From contig DATFMH010000063.1 in the NCBI GenBank assembly GCA_035267045.1, forward strand, positions 1-64,000: a stretch of DNA of 64,000 nucleotides, given 5' to 3'. Shown here in pieces: positions 51,107-60,775 of this stretch; positions within the stretch are counted from its first letter, which is position 1; every line of letters starts with the position of its first letter. Source of the DNA: DATFMH01 sp035267045. Its GTDB lineage: Bacteria > Bacteroidota > Rhodothermia > Balneolales > DATFMH01. Under the pieces are notes generated by a model. The model saw only the letters and a list, made by a program, of their open reading frames with translations. It was not told the origin of the DNA and did no database searches. The position numbers and the translations under genes are program-made.

Positions 51107-52396
51107 ATGAATGCTACCAATGATCCATCTTTAAAATCATTTATTCCTGTTAACCCGGATTCTCATTTTCCTATTCAGAATTTGCCTTACGGAATTTTTA
51201 AACCTAAATCAGGTGGAAGCCCGAGAATCGGCACAGCCATCGGAGATTATGTCCTTGACCTTGCCGAACTCGAAGATGCCGGCGTATTCGACGGTCCGGA
51301 ACTGGATGGAGAGCATGTTTTCGATAGTACCTCTTTGAATGCATTTATGGCTATGGGCCGTAATGCATGGAAAGAAGCACGGGAGAAGATAAGTCAGCTT
51401 TTAAGAGATGATGAACCGACCATTCGTGACAATGATCGTCTCCGCGATAAAGTATTATTTAAGAGGCCGGACGTGGAGATGCTTCTGCCGGTAGATATCG
51501 GTGATTATACTGATTTTTATTCATCCAAAGAGCATGCAACCAATGTCGGAACTATATTTCGCGGCAAAGAAAATGCCCTCCAACCCAACTGGCTTCATCT
51601 TCCGGTCGGGTATCACGGCCGTGCAAGTTCCATTGTGTTAGATGGTAACGGCATCAGACGTCCACTCGGACAAACCAAACCTCAAAACGAAGACAAACCT
51701 TCATTTGGTCCAAGCCGTTTATTGGATTTTGAGCTCGAAATGGGATTTTTCACAGGTCCTGACAGCAAACTCGGCGAGCCGATACCCATTAAAGAAGCAG
51801 ATGATCATATCTTCGGTATGGTTCTGGTGAATGATTGGAGCGCACGTGATATTCAGGCATGGGAATATGTGCCACTCGGACCATTTCTTGCCAAGAATTT
51901 TGCCACAACCATATCACCATGGGTTGTCACACTCGAAGCACTCGAGCCATTTAAGACTGAGGGGCCCAAACAAGATCCCGAACCACTGCCCTATTTGAGA
52001 AGCAAAGGTAATCCGACATTCGATATAAACCTTGAGGTATCGCTGAAAACAGAGAAAATGAATGAGCCGCATATCATAACTCATTCTAACTACAAATATC
52101 TCTACTGGAATATTTACCAGCAATTAGCCCATCATACCATAACCGGATGTAATATCCGTACCGGTGATTTGATGGCATCCGGAACCATTAGCGGTCCAAC
52201 ACCTGATTCATATGGCAGTATGTTGGAATTAACTTCGCGTGGTACCAAACCGCTAAAGCTTCCAAATGGTGAGGAACGGAAATTCCTGGAGAATGGTGAT
52301 ACCGTGAATATGTCGGCCTGGGCACAGGGTGAAAATTATAAAATTGGTTTCGGGGAAATCTCCTCCAGGATCTTGCCCGCAATTCAAGATTTTTAA
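51107..52396 (+). CDS. fahA: Fumarylacetoacetase
   Basis: A 429-residue enzyme with the two-domain FAH structure. The N-terminal SH3-like domain (about 15-115) starts 'FPIQNLPYGIFKP'. The catalytic domain has 'YTDFYSSKEHATNVGTIFRG' (metal/catalytic region), 'PVGYHGRASSIVLDGNGIRRP', 'LDFELEMGFFTG', 'VLVNDWSARDIQAWEYVPLGPFLAKNFATTISPWVV' and 'NIRTGDLMASGTISGP'. It hydrolyses 4-fumarylacetoacetate to fumarate and acetoacetate, the last step of tyrosine/phenylalanine catabolism. Length matches eukaryotic-type FAH. Homogentisate dioxygenase and maleylacetoacetate isomerase are not in the window; an unknown protein precedes it. Confidence 0.97.
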   Translation: MNATNDPSLKSFIPVNPDSHFPIQNLPYGIFKPKSGGSPRIGTAIGDYVLDLAELEDAGVFDGPELDGEHVFDSTSLNAFMAMGRNAWKEAREKISQLLRDDEPTIRDNDRLRDKVLFKRPDVEMLLPVDIGDYTDFYSSKEHATNVGTIFRGKENALQPNWLHLPVGYHGRASSIVLDGNGIRRPLGQTKPQNEDKPSFGPSRLLDFELEMGFFTGPDSKLGEPIPIKEADDHIFGMVLVNDWSARDIQAWEYVPLGPFLAKNFATTISPWVVTLEALEPFKTEGPKQDPEPLPYLRSKGNPTFDINLEVSLKTEKMNEPHIITHSNYKYLYWNIYQQLAHHTITGCNIRTGDLMASGTISGPTPDSYGSMLELTSRGTKPLKLPNGEERKFLENGDTVNMSAWAQGENYKIGFGEISSRILPAIQDF

Positions 52397-52534
52397 TAAG
52401 TGCTTTCCGGAACAAATGTTTATAGTATTTAACCAGATAATCTATATAATGCCGCATTCCCTGTCTCACGAGGGCTATTCATTAATAGACCTTTTGCTTG
52501 TTGAAAAGTTTATAATTCTATTCTTTATGGATCA

Positions 52535-55213
52535 TCACAAAGAGAACCAATAATTAAGCTTGACCAGGAAAATATTATTCGGCACAATACTCCATAGCTT
52601 GCCGAAAGAATGTCCCAAATTTCTACCGAATTCATTTACATACCCGGTACGGTCGCTCGACCAGACCAGGTAGAATGCGGAACCGGGACGATATCTCCAT
52701 TTCAACACCAGGTTAGAGCGAAACTGGCGAAAGTTGAAATCGGGATTGGCTATGGAATAATCCGGAATATTATCACCGTTCTCATCGAGCTGATATCGGT
52801 TATTAGATAGCCGGGCGTTGCCATACATGGTAAACCGATTGTCATAATTTTTAGCGGTTGTGTTGGCCGCATATTTGAAATCAGAATACCGGCCACGTGA
52901 GACAAACGGACTGCCATAATACCGTATCGAAAGCAGAGGAGTGATGATATAGTCCACACGCAGCGTCAGGTTTACCGTCTGTTGCCTGATGGTCCCAAGT
53001 ATATACCGATTCCCCTGTGTGCGGTCAATGGTTGTGACGTATTGGAGACGGTTATGGTTATTGGCATAACGGACTGTCATACCGGTTCGGAAATTATCAG
53101 TTATGCGGGCGTTTAACCCCGGGGCCACCTCGTAGCTGCTGGCGGAGTGATGTCCGCCCTGAAAAACATCGCAGGAAATAGTAAACGAGAGATTCCGGGA
53201 GTCGTCGGTTGAAAGCCGGCCGTTGAATTCCAGGTTAGACGGTATTTTCGTTGCATAGCCGCCCCTTAGAATACGTGTATCTAACGACGGTGAATGATAT
53301 TCCAGGTTTGTATTTAGACTCCATTTATTTCTGAAATCAGGAGAAAAGTTAAAATGAAAACCCGAACCGAGATAATCACCATTAAAGTCCCAGTCATTAA
53401 ACTGTTCAAGGCTGACTCTGTACGTTCGGAAGATCGAAACAGGCTTATTTACGAAATACGAAATGGCATTTACCTGGTTTATGGCATCAACTGTCTTCAT
53501 ATAACCGAGATCATTCAATTCCAGTCCGGGGGAATACCAGCTCAGGCTTGTCGAGTACCGCCAAAGTCCTTTGGATCCCTTGCCAATTTTAATTTTCCCG
53601 CCAAATCCGTTAAGAAAGGTACGGGTGCTGTCCAGATTCAGGTAAGATGTACCCGGCCGCTGATAATACCTGGCCGGCGCTTCCTGTAATAACGTGATAG
53701 CACGCTGACTGCCTTTGATATAACTGCCGATCAGTTTGGCATCCAGATAAAATTCCTTGTCATTCCACTGTTGGGTTAAGTCGAGTCCGCCGGTATAGGC
53801 ATCATGACTCAGAAAATCCAGGTTGTTGTTGTGGATAAAGCGATTAGTGGAAGTAAGAATTCCGCCAATAATGGTATTCCCGTCGTGATAATTCTTCTGA
53901 ATACGTGCAACGGTATAATTGGTAAGCGGCTCCACCGGTTGCCGGGTTACATGTCCAGCAAGATTACTGATCCGGGCTGATTCTTTGGCCGTCAGGCTTT
54001 GCATGACGGCTACGGAAAGGTTTTTGGATGTCTTGCCGCTTACTTTAACCGCGCTCAAAATCGTTGTTTGTTCCGGCGATTTAACATATTGGCTGTCGCC
54101 AGGCATAATGTGATACGACGGAGTGTGTCCGATCCTTCGTGAATAAAAGAGATTAATATCATCGATATTATAGTTGAACAGATTTTTTCCTTCGACAAAG
54201 AATGGCCGTTTTTCTTCGTAAAATGTTTCAAAAGCGGTCAGATTCATAACTGACGGATCGGCTTCCACCTGGCCGAAATCCGGATTAACGGCCATATCAA
54301 GAGTGAAATTACTGGTCAGGCCCAGCTTGGCATTCAGTCCGATATTACCGGCCCATGAACGTCCTCTATCCGCAAAAGGATTTCCCGGCTCTTTTTTAAA
54401 TGTATTGAGCCTGCCCGACGTATACGGCATAATTTCGATTCTGCGCGATTTTTTCAGATCTTTGATCCCTCTCAAATGACCAAAATTGTATATAATCCCC
54501 GGACCTGTAAGAGATTGCACTTCCCAATCGTCTTCCTCTTTGAGGCGGTTGATCCACCGCCAGCAATGCAATCCCCAGGTTTGAACCGAATCGCTGCTGT
54601 AACGCAACTGGCTCAGCGGGATCTTCATTTCGGCCACCCAGGCGGAATCCTCATAACCCACTTTGCCGTACCAGACAGGATTCCAGCTGACATCCCAGTC
54701 ACCCGGATTTGTCAATACGAGATCGACTTTTTGTCCGTATGCCGTGAGATCAAATTCGAAACCGGTTTGATCATCATTATAACTGTCGAAATTTACGCCA
54801 ACCATATCCCCGATAATATCATCCCGCGCCCCCGCTATCTTTTGGATCTTATCCGGCTGGTTATCATAGGCCCGGATGGCAACATAGATATCATTGTTAT
54901 CATAGAGGATTTTCAATTCGGTGCGCTGGGAAGGTTTGCCTCCTTCTTTGGGAACAAATTGAGTAAAATGTGCCGCCCAATTTCCCGTTTTCCAACAAGC
55001 ATCGTTTAATTTCCCATCGATCACAGGTGGCGGTGTGGTGAGGCGCATAGTTGTATAAACCCTTCGTTTATGTACTGCAGGACTACCGGCTTTTTTACCT
55101 CCTTGTGAGTCAGAACTTTGAGCGTATACGTCAGAAATGATGACGAACGATGGAATGACCATCAATAATAAAATGATACGTATATGGTTATACGATTGGG
55201 GATAAGAGAACAT
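52535..55213 (-). CDS. DUF5916 family outer membrane protein with CBM9-like domain
   Basis: An 892-residue secreted protein with a signal peptide (core about 11-26, 'IILLMVIPSFVIISDVYAQ'). A CBM9/DOMON-like beta-sandwich spans about 57-235 ('PPVIDGKLNDACWKTGNWAAHFTQFVPKEGGKPSQRTELKILYDNNDIYVAIRAYD' is diagnostic). A long DUF5916 region follows from about 250 to the end ('NPDFGQVEADPSVMNLTAFETFYEEKRPFFVEGKNLF'), predicted as a large beta-barrel. The family is common in FCB bacteria; function is not known, though surface carbohydrate or peptide handling is often supposed. The last residues end in a strand with terminal Phe/Leu as in barrels. Monocistronic. Confidence 0.9.
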   Translation of the reverse strand: MFSYPQSYNHIRIILLLMVIPSFVIISDVYAQSSDSQGGKKAGSPAVHKRRVYTTMRLTTPPPVIDGKLNDACWKTGNWAAHFTQFVPKEGGKPSQRTELKILYDNNDIYVAIRAYDNQPDKIQKIAGARDDIIGDMVGVNFDSYNDDQTGFEFDLTAYGQKVDLVLTNPGDWDVSWNPVWYGKVGYEDSAWVAEMKIPLSQLRYSSDSVQTWGLHCWRWINRLKEEDDWEVQSLTGPGIIYNFGHLRGIKDLKKSRRIEIMPYTSGRLNTFKKEPGNPFADRGRSWAGNIGLNAKLGLTSNFTLDMAVNPDFGQVEADPSVMNLTAFETFYEEKRPFFVEGKNLFNYNIDDINLFYSRRIGHTPSYHIMPGDSQYVKSPEQTTILSAVKVSGKTSKNLSVAVMQSLTAKESARISNLAGHVTRQPVEPLTNYTVARIQKNYHDGNTIIGGILTSTNRFIHNNNLDFLSHDAYTGGLDLTQQWNDKEFYLDAKLIGSYIKGSQRAITLLQEAPARYYQRPGTSYLNLDSTRTFLNGFGGKIKIGKGSKGLWRYSTSLSWYSPGLELNDLGYMKTVDAINQVNAISYFVNKPVSIFRTYRVSLEQFNDWDFNGDYLGSGFHFNFSPDFRNKWSLNTNLEYHSPSLDTRILRGGYATKIPSNLEFNGRLSTDDSRNLSFTISCDVFQGGHHSASSYEVAPGLNARITDNFRTGMTVRYANNHNRLQYVTTIDRTQGNRYILGTIRQQTVNLTLRVDYIITPLLSIRYYGSPFVSRGRYSDFKYAANTTAKNYDNRFTMYGNARLSNNRYQLDENGDNIPDYSIANPDFNFRQFRSNLVLKWRYRPGSAFYLVWSSDRTGYVNEFGRNLGHSFGKLWSIVPNNIFLVKLNYWFSL

Positions 55214-55548
55214 TAAAAAATTAGACGTAGGTGATAATTATTGTTTAGCAATTTTTAAAGAATAAAAATTATATAAAACAATCCATTTAAGATAAATAAA
55301 TGTAATGCATATGAAATTATATGCAATTTTTTGCTTATAAAATATCAGGGAATGTGTATGAAGACATTTAAAAAATGACATATTTGCGCATCTGATTTCA
55401 TTTAAAACATGAAAATTACATCATCCAGTATATCGGCACGATATACAGATTTTAGCCCTTTTCTGTTCAGTTTATTACCCCTAATGAAACCACTACCGCA
55501 TTTCCCGTTTCGGCCAGCTCCAACACCTCAACAAATGGTACCTTAAAT
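55214..55548. other. Intergenic region with a small hairpin
   Basis: A 335-base AT-rich gap upstream of the DUF5916 gene. No gene is seen. A perfect 7-bp stem, TGCATAT (55306-55312) / ATATGCA (55319-55325), is the only structure noted. Confidence 0.4.
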
Positions 55549-58131
55549 TTATTTAATCATCACCATTTTATGTCTTTTTACGACTTCTCCCGTTGGCGTA
55601 ATTACCCTGAGTTGATAAAAATAAATACCAGAAGCCAGGTGCTGTCCATTAAATTGAATGGTATGCACTCCGGCGGAATAAACTCCGCTGGCAAGTGTCG
55701 CTACTTTGCGTCCGGTTATATTAAACACATCGAGCGTTACTCTATCAGAAGCAGGTAATGTAAAGCGAATTATTGTAGTGGGATTAAACGGATTCGGATA
55801 GTTTTGTCCAAGGGTTATTTTTTGAGGCAGTTGTGGATTTTTTTGAATACCAACGGGAGTTCTGGGTTTTACATGCATCGTAAGATTGCCATAGGAAATA
55901 CTACTCTGATCCTCATTTAATTCAGCGTTAGTAATGACCATATTCGCATCCAATTCCTGGCTTACGGTTAAATTTAAATAGGCCAAAACACCATTCCTGA
56001 AACTGTCCGGTTCTGCTATCGCCAATTGAAAGGTTCCTGCATTATATACCCATTGATTAATGGATTTATTCCATATGCTTCCCGACGTATCCATCTGAAC
56101 ATTTTGTATGATATTGTACGGAAATGAGATTTTGATATACAACGAAGAAAAATAAGTACTATCGGGATTCTGTAGTATCAGAGCAAGCCGGGCATCTTCC
56201 GACTTATCAGGGACAGCTATACTGTCGAGTTTAATTGTCGGACCACTTTGAACAACAGGAACCGGCTGGTCCATTTTTCCGCGTAAATAAGTCACAACCG
56301 GAGATTTAAGTTGCCGGGGTGATTGAAAAACCGAAATTTCAGGTCCCCGGCCGTCTTTATTAGCATCTTTTTTGAAATACGCTAATGAACCGTTTATATG
56401 CTTCATAATAAGTGATGCATCGTAAGGAGTCAGCTTTTTATTATCTGAAACATCGCCGAAAAAACGGGTATCTGAAAACTCTTTTTTGATACCGAGAATA
56501 TAGTTGAGTACATCATAAGCATCATTATCATTGAGCACACCATCATTATTAACATCACCGTACAATATCTTGTTGGCACCGACAAGTAAGCGTGTATTAA
56601 CACTGGTTGATAAGTCATAATCAACTGAGACGAGGCCAAGGCTTTTAATATTTTCCCATTTCCATGGCGTTTTAATATTGATCATCCCTGACGAATCCGT
56701 TGAATCAAGGACAATTTCATCCGACGTACCGTCATTTTTCGTGGCTAATAATCCAAGACCGGCATTGGGATCGCTGTCAAACAAAGAAACATAAACATCC
56801 CCCTGGCTCTGGGCATCCGTTGTTATTTTTTGAAAAATGCCCGAAAAACGTGTTTGATAGTACCTTGGAAAGAAGCTTTGAGGAACGCCGTTTTCGTTTG
56901 TAGCCAGACGGGCGGTAGGATATCTTTTTTTTTCTTTAAAACCATACAATGAATCCGAACGGGTGCCGGCGGCATAATGCCACAGATAATCCCTGGTAAA
57001 CTCCTTGTTAAATGACTTGTTATAATATCTTTTTAACACATCCGTTACAGCCGATTTCATGGTTATATAATTATTGGCCTTAATATCATCCCAAACCCTT
57101 TTCCAAAATATTATTCCATAATTCCTGACAAAATAAAGAGCCCAGGTAACCTGATAATATGACCCCGGGTACATCGTATATTGCGGATTGCTAAAAATCG
57201 AATTGGAATTACCCAGGTAATTAATATAATCGTCAACCGGATCGAAAACGACATCCTCCATCATTGTCGCATCCATTTCGAGCCATTGACTCGTTTCCGC
57301 TTTATCCGTCCAGCCGTCAACCCGGTACTGAATAGCATGTTTCAGTTCATGGGCGATTGTTACTTTCATGGCTCCCTTTAGTTTGCCGTCAGGGTCCCAG
57401 TTATTGGGAAAACCACTGCCGCCAAAATCATTATTGATATACATTTTCGTATTACCCAGGGTATCGATTGTTGTATAGCCATAAATCTCATTACCGAAAT
57501 TGTCTGTAAGATTTTGAATCTGTATAACATAAGGCCGGCCGTTCACAACCGGATTCGTAAATCCGATGTCTTTAACCTCGTCATTCCATGAAGAATCGGC
57601 ATACGATGCCGCCCAATCCACGTAATCAGGCACGCCGTTATTGTTCCCATCGATAACGGAAACGGAATCTCTTCCACTCGTTGTATACATAATGACAAAA
57701 CGGCCCGAAGCCGAAGTATCATGTTGGATAACACCCGCTATTTTAGGATAAATATATCCATGAACAGCATCTTGAGCGGTTTTGCTTAGTTGCTCTTTAA
57801 CATTAGTATAACCGACTATCAAAGGTGTCAAACATTTATAGACTACCTTTTTGTTACTTTCCATTCTCTGATACCGGGAATTGAGCTTTTGCCGGTCGAA
57901 TATATAATAGAACTTATTTAGTATGGCCTGATCTTTACTGATGAGCCCGTTTTGTTGATCACGGCCAATCTGACTAAACACAGCATGAATTCCCTTTGTT
58001 AGTGACGTATCTTTCACAGTCTGCTGACCATAAACCATACCGGTAGTGCTCAGCAATAGCATTATAATAATCAGAATGGGATGACGTTTGTTAGCACTCA
58101 TTACCTGATAGCTCGACACTAAAGAATTCAT
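55549..58131 (-). CDS. T9SS-secreted putative metalloprotease (MXAN_6640-like) with dockerin module
   Basis: An 860-residue secreted protein. The signal peptide (core about 18-34) could start at Met11 as well as Met1. A putative zinc protease domain covers about 110-400 with HExxH at 261-265 ('VTIAHELKHAIQY') and downstream 'QWLEMDATMMEDVVFDPVDDY', the pattern of the MXAN_6640 family. A dockerin-like pair of Ca-binding repeats lies near 523-590 ('GDVNNDGVLNDNDAYDVLNYIL', 'GDVSDNKKLTPYDASLIMKHI'), then a cohesin/Ig-like segment. The T9SS type A sorting domain starts near 770 ('LGQNYPNPFNPTTIIRF') and ends with 'GEVVKRHKMVMIK'. It should be exported by T9SS to the cell surface. Confidence 0.9.
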   Translation of the reverse strand: MNSLVSSYQVMSANKRHPILIIIMLLLSTTGMVYGQQTVKDTSLTKGIHAVFSQIGRDQQNGLISKDQAILNKFYYIFDRQKLNSRYQRMESNKKVVYKCLTPLIVGYTNVKEQLSKTAQDAVHGYIYPKIAGVIQHDTSASGRFVIMYTTSGRDSVSVIDGNNNGVPDYVDWAASYADSSWNDEVKDIGFTNPVVNGRPYVIQIQNLTDNFGNEIYGYTTIDTLGNTKMYINNDFGGSGFPNNWDPDGKLKGAMKVTIAHELKHAIQYRVDGWTDKAETSQWLEMDATMMEDVVFDPVDDYINYLGNSNSIFSNPQYTMYPGSYYQVTWALYFVRNYGIIFWKRVWDDIKANNYITMKSAVTDVLKRYYNKSFNKEFTRDYLWHYAAGTRSDSLYGFKEKKRYPTARLATNENGVPQSFFPRYYQTRFSGIFQKITTDAQSQGDVYVSLFDSDPNAGLGLLATKNDGTSDEIVLDSTDSSGMINIKTPWKWENIKSLGLVSVDYDLSTSVNTRLLVGANKILYGDVNNDGVLNDNDAYDVLNYILGIKKEFSDTRFFGDVSDNKKLTPYDASLIMKHINGSLAYFKKDANKDGRGPEISVFQSPRQLKSPVVTYLRGKMDQPVPVVQSGPTIKLDSIAVPDKSEDARLALILQNPDSTYFSSLYIKISFPYNIIQNVQMDTSGSIWNKSINQWVYNAGTFQLAIAEPDSFRNGVLAYLNLTVSQELDANMVITNAELNEDQSSISYGNLTMHVKPRTPVGIQKNPQLPQKITLGQNYPNPFNPTTIIRFTLPASDRVTLDVFNITGRKVATLASGVYSAGVHTIQFNGQHLASGIYFYQLRVITPTGEVVKRHKMVMIK

Positions 58132-58267
58132 TTTTCTTATTATAATGAATCTTTCTTACCATTACTGTAAAAATAAGCTTAAATTAAAGTTTGTTTATAA
58201 AACAATATGCCGCTATCACCCAATTTATGAAAGAAGTAACGCTTACAAAACCAGGTTTTCATTATCC

Positions 58268-59230
58268 ATGTTTAAAGTAATTCTGTACTACAATTTTCAC
58301 CCTATTGACGATCCACAAACATTCAGACGCGAACACCGGCAAAAATGTAAAGAACTTGAACTCAAAGGTCGGGTCTATGTATCTGATGAAGGTATTAACG
58401 GAACCCTGGCCGGTACTATCGAGAATGTTGATGCTTATGAAAAGTATCTTAACAGCATTGAAGGTTTCGAAAACACCGAATATAAAGAAGATCTTACGGA
58501 TACCATACCATTTGCCAAGCTAATCGTTAAGATCAGGCAGGAAATTGTGGCATTAAAAGCCCCTGTCCCGGTTAATCCCAAAGAGGGCGGCCGGCATCTG
58601 AAGCCAGAAGAATGGCGCAATGTTATCGAGTCGGATAAAGATCATGTCATTATTGATGTCCGTAACAATTATGAATCAAAAATTGGCCATTTCGAAGGAG
58701 CCATAACTCCTGATGTCGAGAAATTCTATGAATTCCCGGAATGGCTGGATAGCCTCAATCTTGATAAAGACAAAAAAGTGCTGATGTACTGTACCGGAGG
58801 TATACGATGTGAAAAATTCTCGGTACTGATGAAGAAGAAGGGCTATAAAGATGTCAATCAACTGCACGGCGGGATCCTTAATTATGCCCGGGAAGAAAAC
58901 GGTGCACATTTTAAAGGCAAATGTTTTGTCTTCGACGACCGGCTTGTTGTTCCCGTAAACCCGGATGATGATGAACCCATAGCCCATTGTGAAATCACAG
59001 GTGCCCCCTGCGATACATATATCAATTGTGCTAATATGGAATGCAACCGGCTGTTTGTCTGCTCCGAAGAAGGCGCCCGTATGATGGAAGGGTGCTGCAG
59101 CGAAGAATGCCGTAAAAGTCCCTACAAACGACCTTTTAACCATGATGATGTCTATGCCCCATTCCGAAAATGGTATCATTACTTTGACAATGAGTTCAAA
59201 GAAAGAAAAAAGTCAGAACAGCTTCAATAG
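58268..59230 (+). CDS. trhO: tRNA uridine(34) hydroxylase TrhO (rhodanese-like)
   Basis: The frame is open 41 codons further upstream, but the ATG at 58268 starts the family sequence 'MFKVILYYNFHPIDDPQTF' and gives 320 residues. An N-terminal acylphosphatase-like domain includes 'YVSDEGINGTLAGT' (about 36-49). A rhodanese domain at about 120-215 has the active Cys in 'LMYCTGGIRCEKFS'. A C-terminal cysteine-rich zinc-type region has 'CEITGAPCDTYINCANMECNRLFVCSEEGARMMEGCCSEEC'. TrhO makes 5-hydroxyuridine at tRNA position 34. The 3' end overlaps the next gene by 41 bases. Confidence 0.93.
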   Translation: MFKVILYYNFHPIDDPQTFRREHRQKCKELELKGRVYVSDEGINGTLAGTIENVDAYEKYLNSIEGFENTEYKEDLTDTIPFAKLIVKIRQEIVALKAPVPVNPKEGGRHLKPEEWRNVIESDKDHVIIDVRNNYESKIGHFEGAITPDVEKFYEFPEWLDSLNLDKDKKVLMYCTGGIRCEKFSVLMKKKGYKDVNQLHGGILNYAREENGAHFKGKCFVFDDRLVVPVNPDDDEPIAHCEITGAPCDTYINCANMECNRLFVCSEEGARMMEGCCSEECRKSPYKRPFNHDDVYAPFRKWYHYFDNEFKERKKSEQLQ

Positions 59231-60134
59231 CAATAATGTTCGAATTGTAAAACCATATCCCTTTACCCATCATTTTAATGCCCGTAAGGCTGACTGGGGT
59301 CTCTCATTACTGGATATGATGACGCTCCGTTTTCCCTTTAAAAGCAGGGAAGATTGGGCGAAACGCATAACCGACGGATATGTAAAGGTTAATGACCTTC
59401 CGGTTGGCAGCGATTATTGTTTGGATCCTGCACACACGATCTCTCATTACAATCCAAATGTCAAGGAACCTTCGGTACCTGACGAAATCGAAATTGTTGA
59501 TGAAACAAGGGATTACCTGGTTCTCATAAAACCGGCCCCCATGCCGGTTCACCCTGGTGGGCGTTATTATAAAAATACGTTGATTGAGATACTTAAAGCG
59601 CGCGGTTATACCGACCTGAAAATCATTCACCGGTTGGATGCAGTAACATCAGGACTTCTTATTTTAGGGAAAAACCCGTCTTTCACGAGAGAAGCGTTCC
59701 GATGTTTCCGGGAAGGTAAAGTCAAAAAGCAATATTATGCCCTTGTATCCGGCCGTCCGATTGATAATGAAACCGAAATTAGTGTTCCCATTCGCCGTAA
59801 ACAGGGTTTCCGGTTTGAATGTGATCATTCGGGTTCGTCACTCAGTAAACCAGCTTTTAGCCGTTTTGAAGTACGTGAACGTTACAAAAGCCACAGCCTT
59901 ATTGCCTGTTTCCCTGTTACCGGAAGAACTCATCAATTACGACTTCACCTTCAGCACTGGGGATATCCTGTTTTTGATGACCCGATTTATGGATTAGCTC
60001 CATCTGGCAGGAATTCCTTGCAGAAAAGGGGTATTGCGTTATATAATGCACAAATTTCAATCCCTGAGTTAAATATTGATTATCTTCTTTCACCACCTTA
60101 TGAATGGAAGCTTCTAATCACAGAAGAACAATGA
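59190..60134 (+). CDS. RluA family pseudouridine synthase
   Basis: Starting at the ATG at 59190 gives 314 residues and a 41-base overlap with trhO; a start further upstream would enlarge the overlap. An S4-like RNA-binding start is visible ('WGLSLLDMMTLRFPFKSREDWAKRITDGYVKVND', near the N-terminus). The catalytic domain contains 'LVLIKPAPMPVHPGGRYYKNTL', the signature 'LKIIHRLDAVTSGLLILGKN' (catalytic Asp in HRLD) and 'FPVTGRTHQLRLHLQHWGYPVFDDPIYG'. It isomerises uridine to pseudouridine in rRNA or tRNA; the site is unknown. Coupling with trhO links two RNA-modification genes. Confidence 0.94.
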   Translation: MSSKKEKSQNSFNSNNVRIVKPYPFTHHFNARKADWGLSLLDMMTLRFPFKSREDWAKRITDGYVKVNDLPVGSDYCLDPAHTISHYNPNVKEPSVPDEIEIVDETRDYLVLIKPAPMPVHPGGRYYKNTLIEILKARGYTDLKIIHRLDAVTSGLLILGKNPSFTREAFRCFREGKVKKQYYALVSGRPIDNETEISVPIRRKQGFRFECDHSGSSLSKPAFSRFEVRERYKSHSLIACFPVTGRTHQLRLHLQHWGYPVFDDPIYGLAPSGRNSLQKRGIALYNAQISIPELNIDYLLSPPYEWKLLITEEQ

Positions 60135-60145
60135 TATAACATCTG

Positions 60146-60757
60146 ATGAGTCAACGATTTTTAAAAAAATCACAACCGTTATCTGTATGGTTAGCGATTT
60201 GTTGCCTGCTGGCCTTCCTGAACAGTTGTGGAGTTTTTCAGACGCGAACACCTCAACCTCCTTTATCCAATTCTGCGGCTACATTTCAACAACCCGATAA
60301 TCCTCAAATGGTGATAGTTAACCTTGAGAATGCTATCAAATCATTGAACACTCAAAACTATCTTCACTGTCTTTCAGATAGCAGTTTTATGTTCAACCCG
60401 ACGAATTCGGCACAAGGTAATGATCCGGGAATTTGGAATAGCTGGTCGAAGACACAAGAACAAATTTATTTTCAAAATCTCCGATCAGCTGCACAAAACC
60501 TGACCGGGAACCAACTTCAGTTTACTAATGAACGCTATGAGGTTCAGTCATCCACTTCCCAACAGTTTACAGCTAATTATACACTTACTGTGGTGCATAA
60601 TCGACAGGGTGTTCCTACTGTTGCTAATGGCCAGCTGATTTTCATTATCCGGGCTGATGCCAACGGGCTTTGGTATATTAATTCCTGGACAGACATATCC
60701 GGTGGCGGCGATACTTTTACATGGAGTGATCTGAAAGCAACATTCATACGTGGATAA
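60146..60757 (+). CDS. Lipoprotein with NTF2/SnoaL-like domain
   Basis: A 203-residue exported lipoprotein: basic start 'MSQRFLKKSQPLSV', hydrophobic core 'WLAICCLLAFLNSC' and a lipobox LNSC (Cys28). The mature part from about 52 ('NPQMVIVNLENAIKSLNTQNYLHCLSDSSFMFNP') to the end ('GQLIFIIRADANGLWYINSWTDISG') has the helix-then-curved-sheet rhythm of the NTF2-like (SnoaL/DUF4440-type) fold, ending in the typical 'W.i..W.D'. No catalytic role is evident. It follows the pseudouridine synthase by 11 bp and likely shares its transcript. Confidence 0.75.
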   Translation: MSQRFLKKSQPLSVWLAICCLLAFLNSCGVFQTRTPQPPLSNSAATFQQPDNPQMVIVNLENAIKSLNTQNYLHCLSDSSFMFNPTNSAQGNDPGIWNSWSKTQEQIYFQNLRSAAQNLTGNQLQFTNERYEVQSSTSQQFTANYTLTVVHNRQGVPTVANGQLIFIIRADANGLWYINSWTDISGGGDTFTWSDLKATFIRG

Positions 60758-60775
60758 GCAATATCAGTTAACGAT

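Noticed and set aside
53354..55009. Plus-strand open frames opposite the DUF5916 gene (up to 177 codons)
   Set aside because: They are antisense shadows with no domain pattern and no plausible start context.
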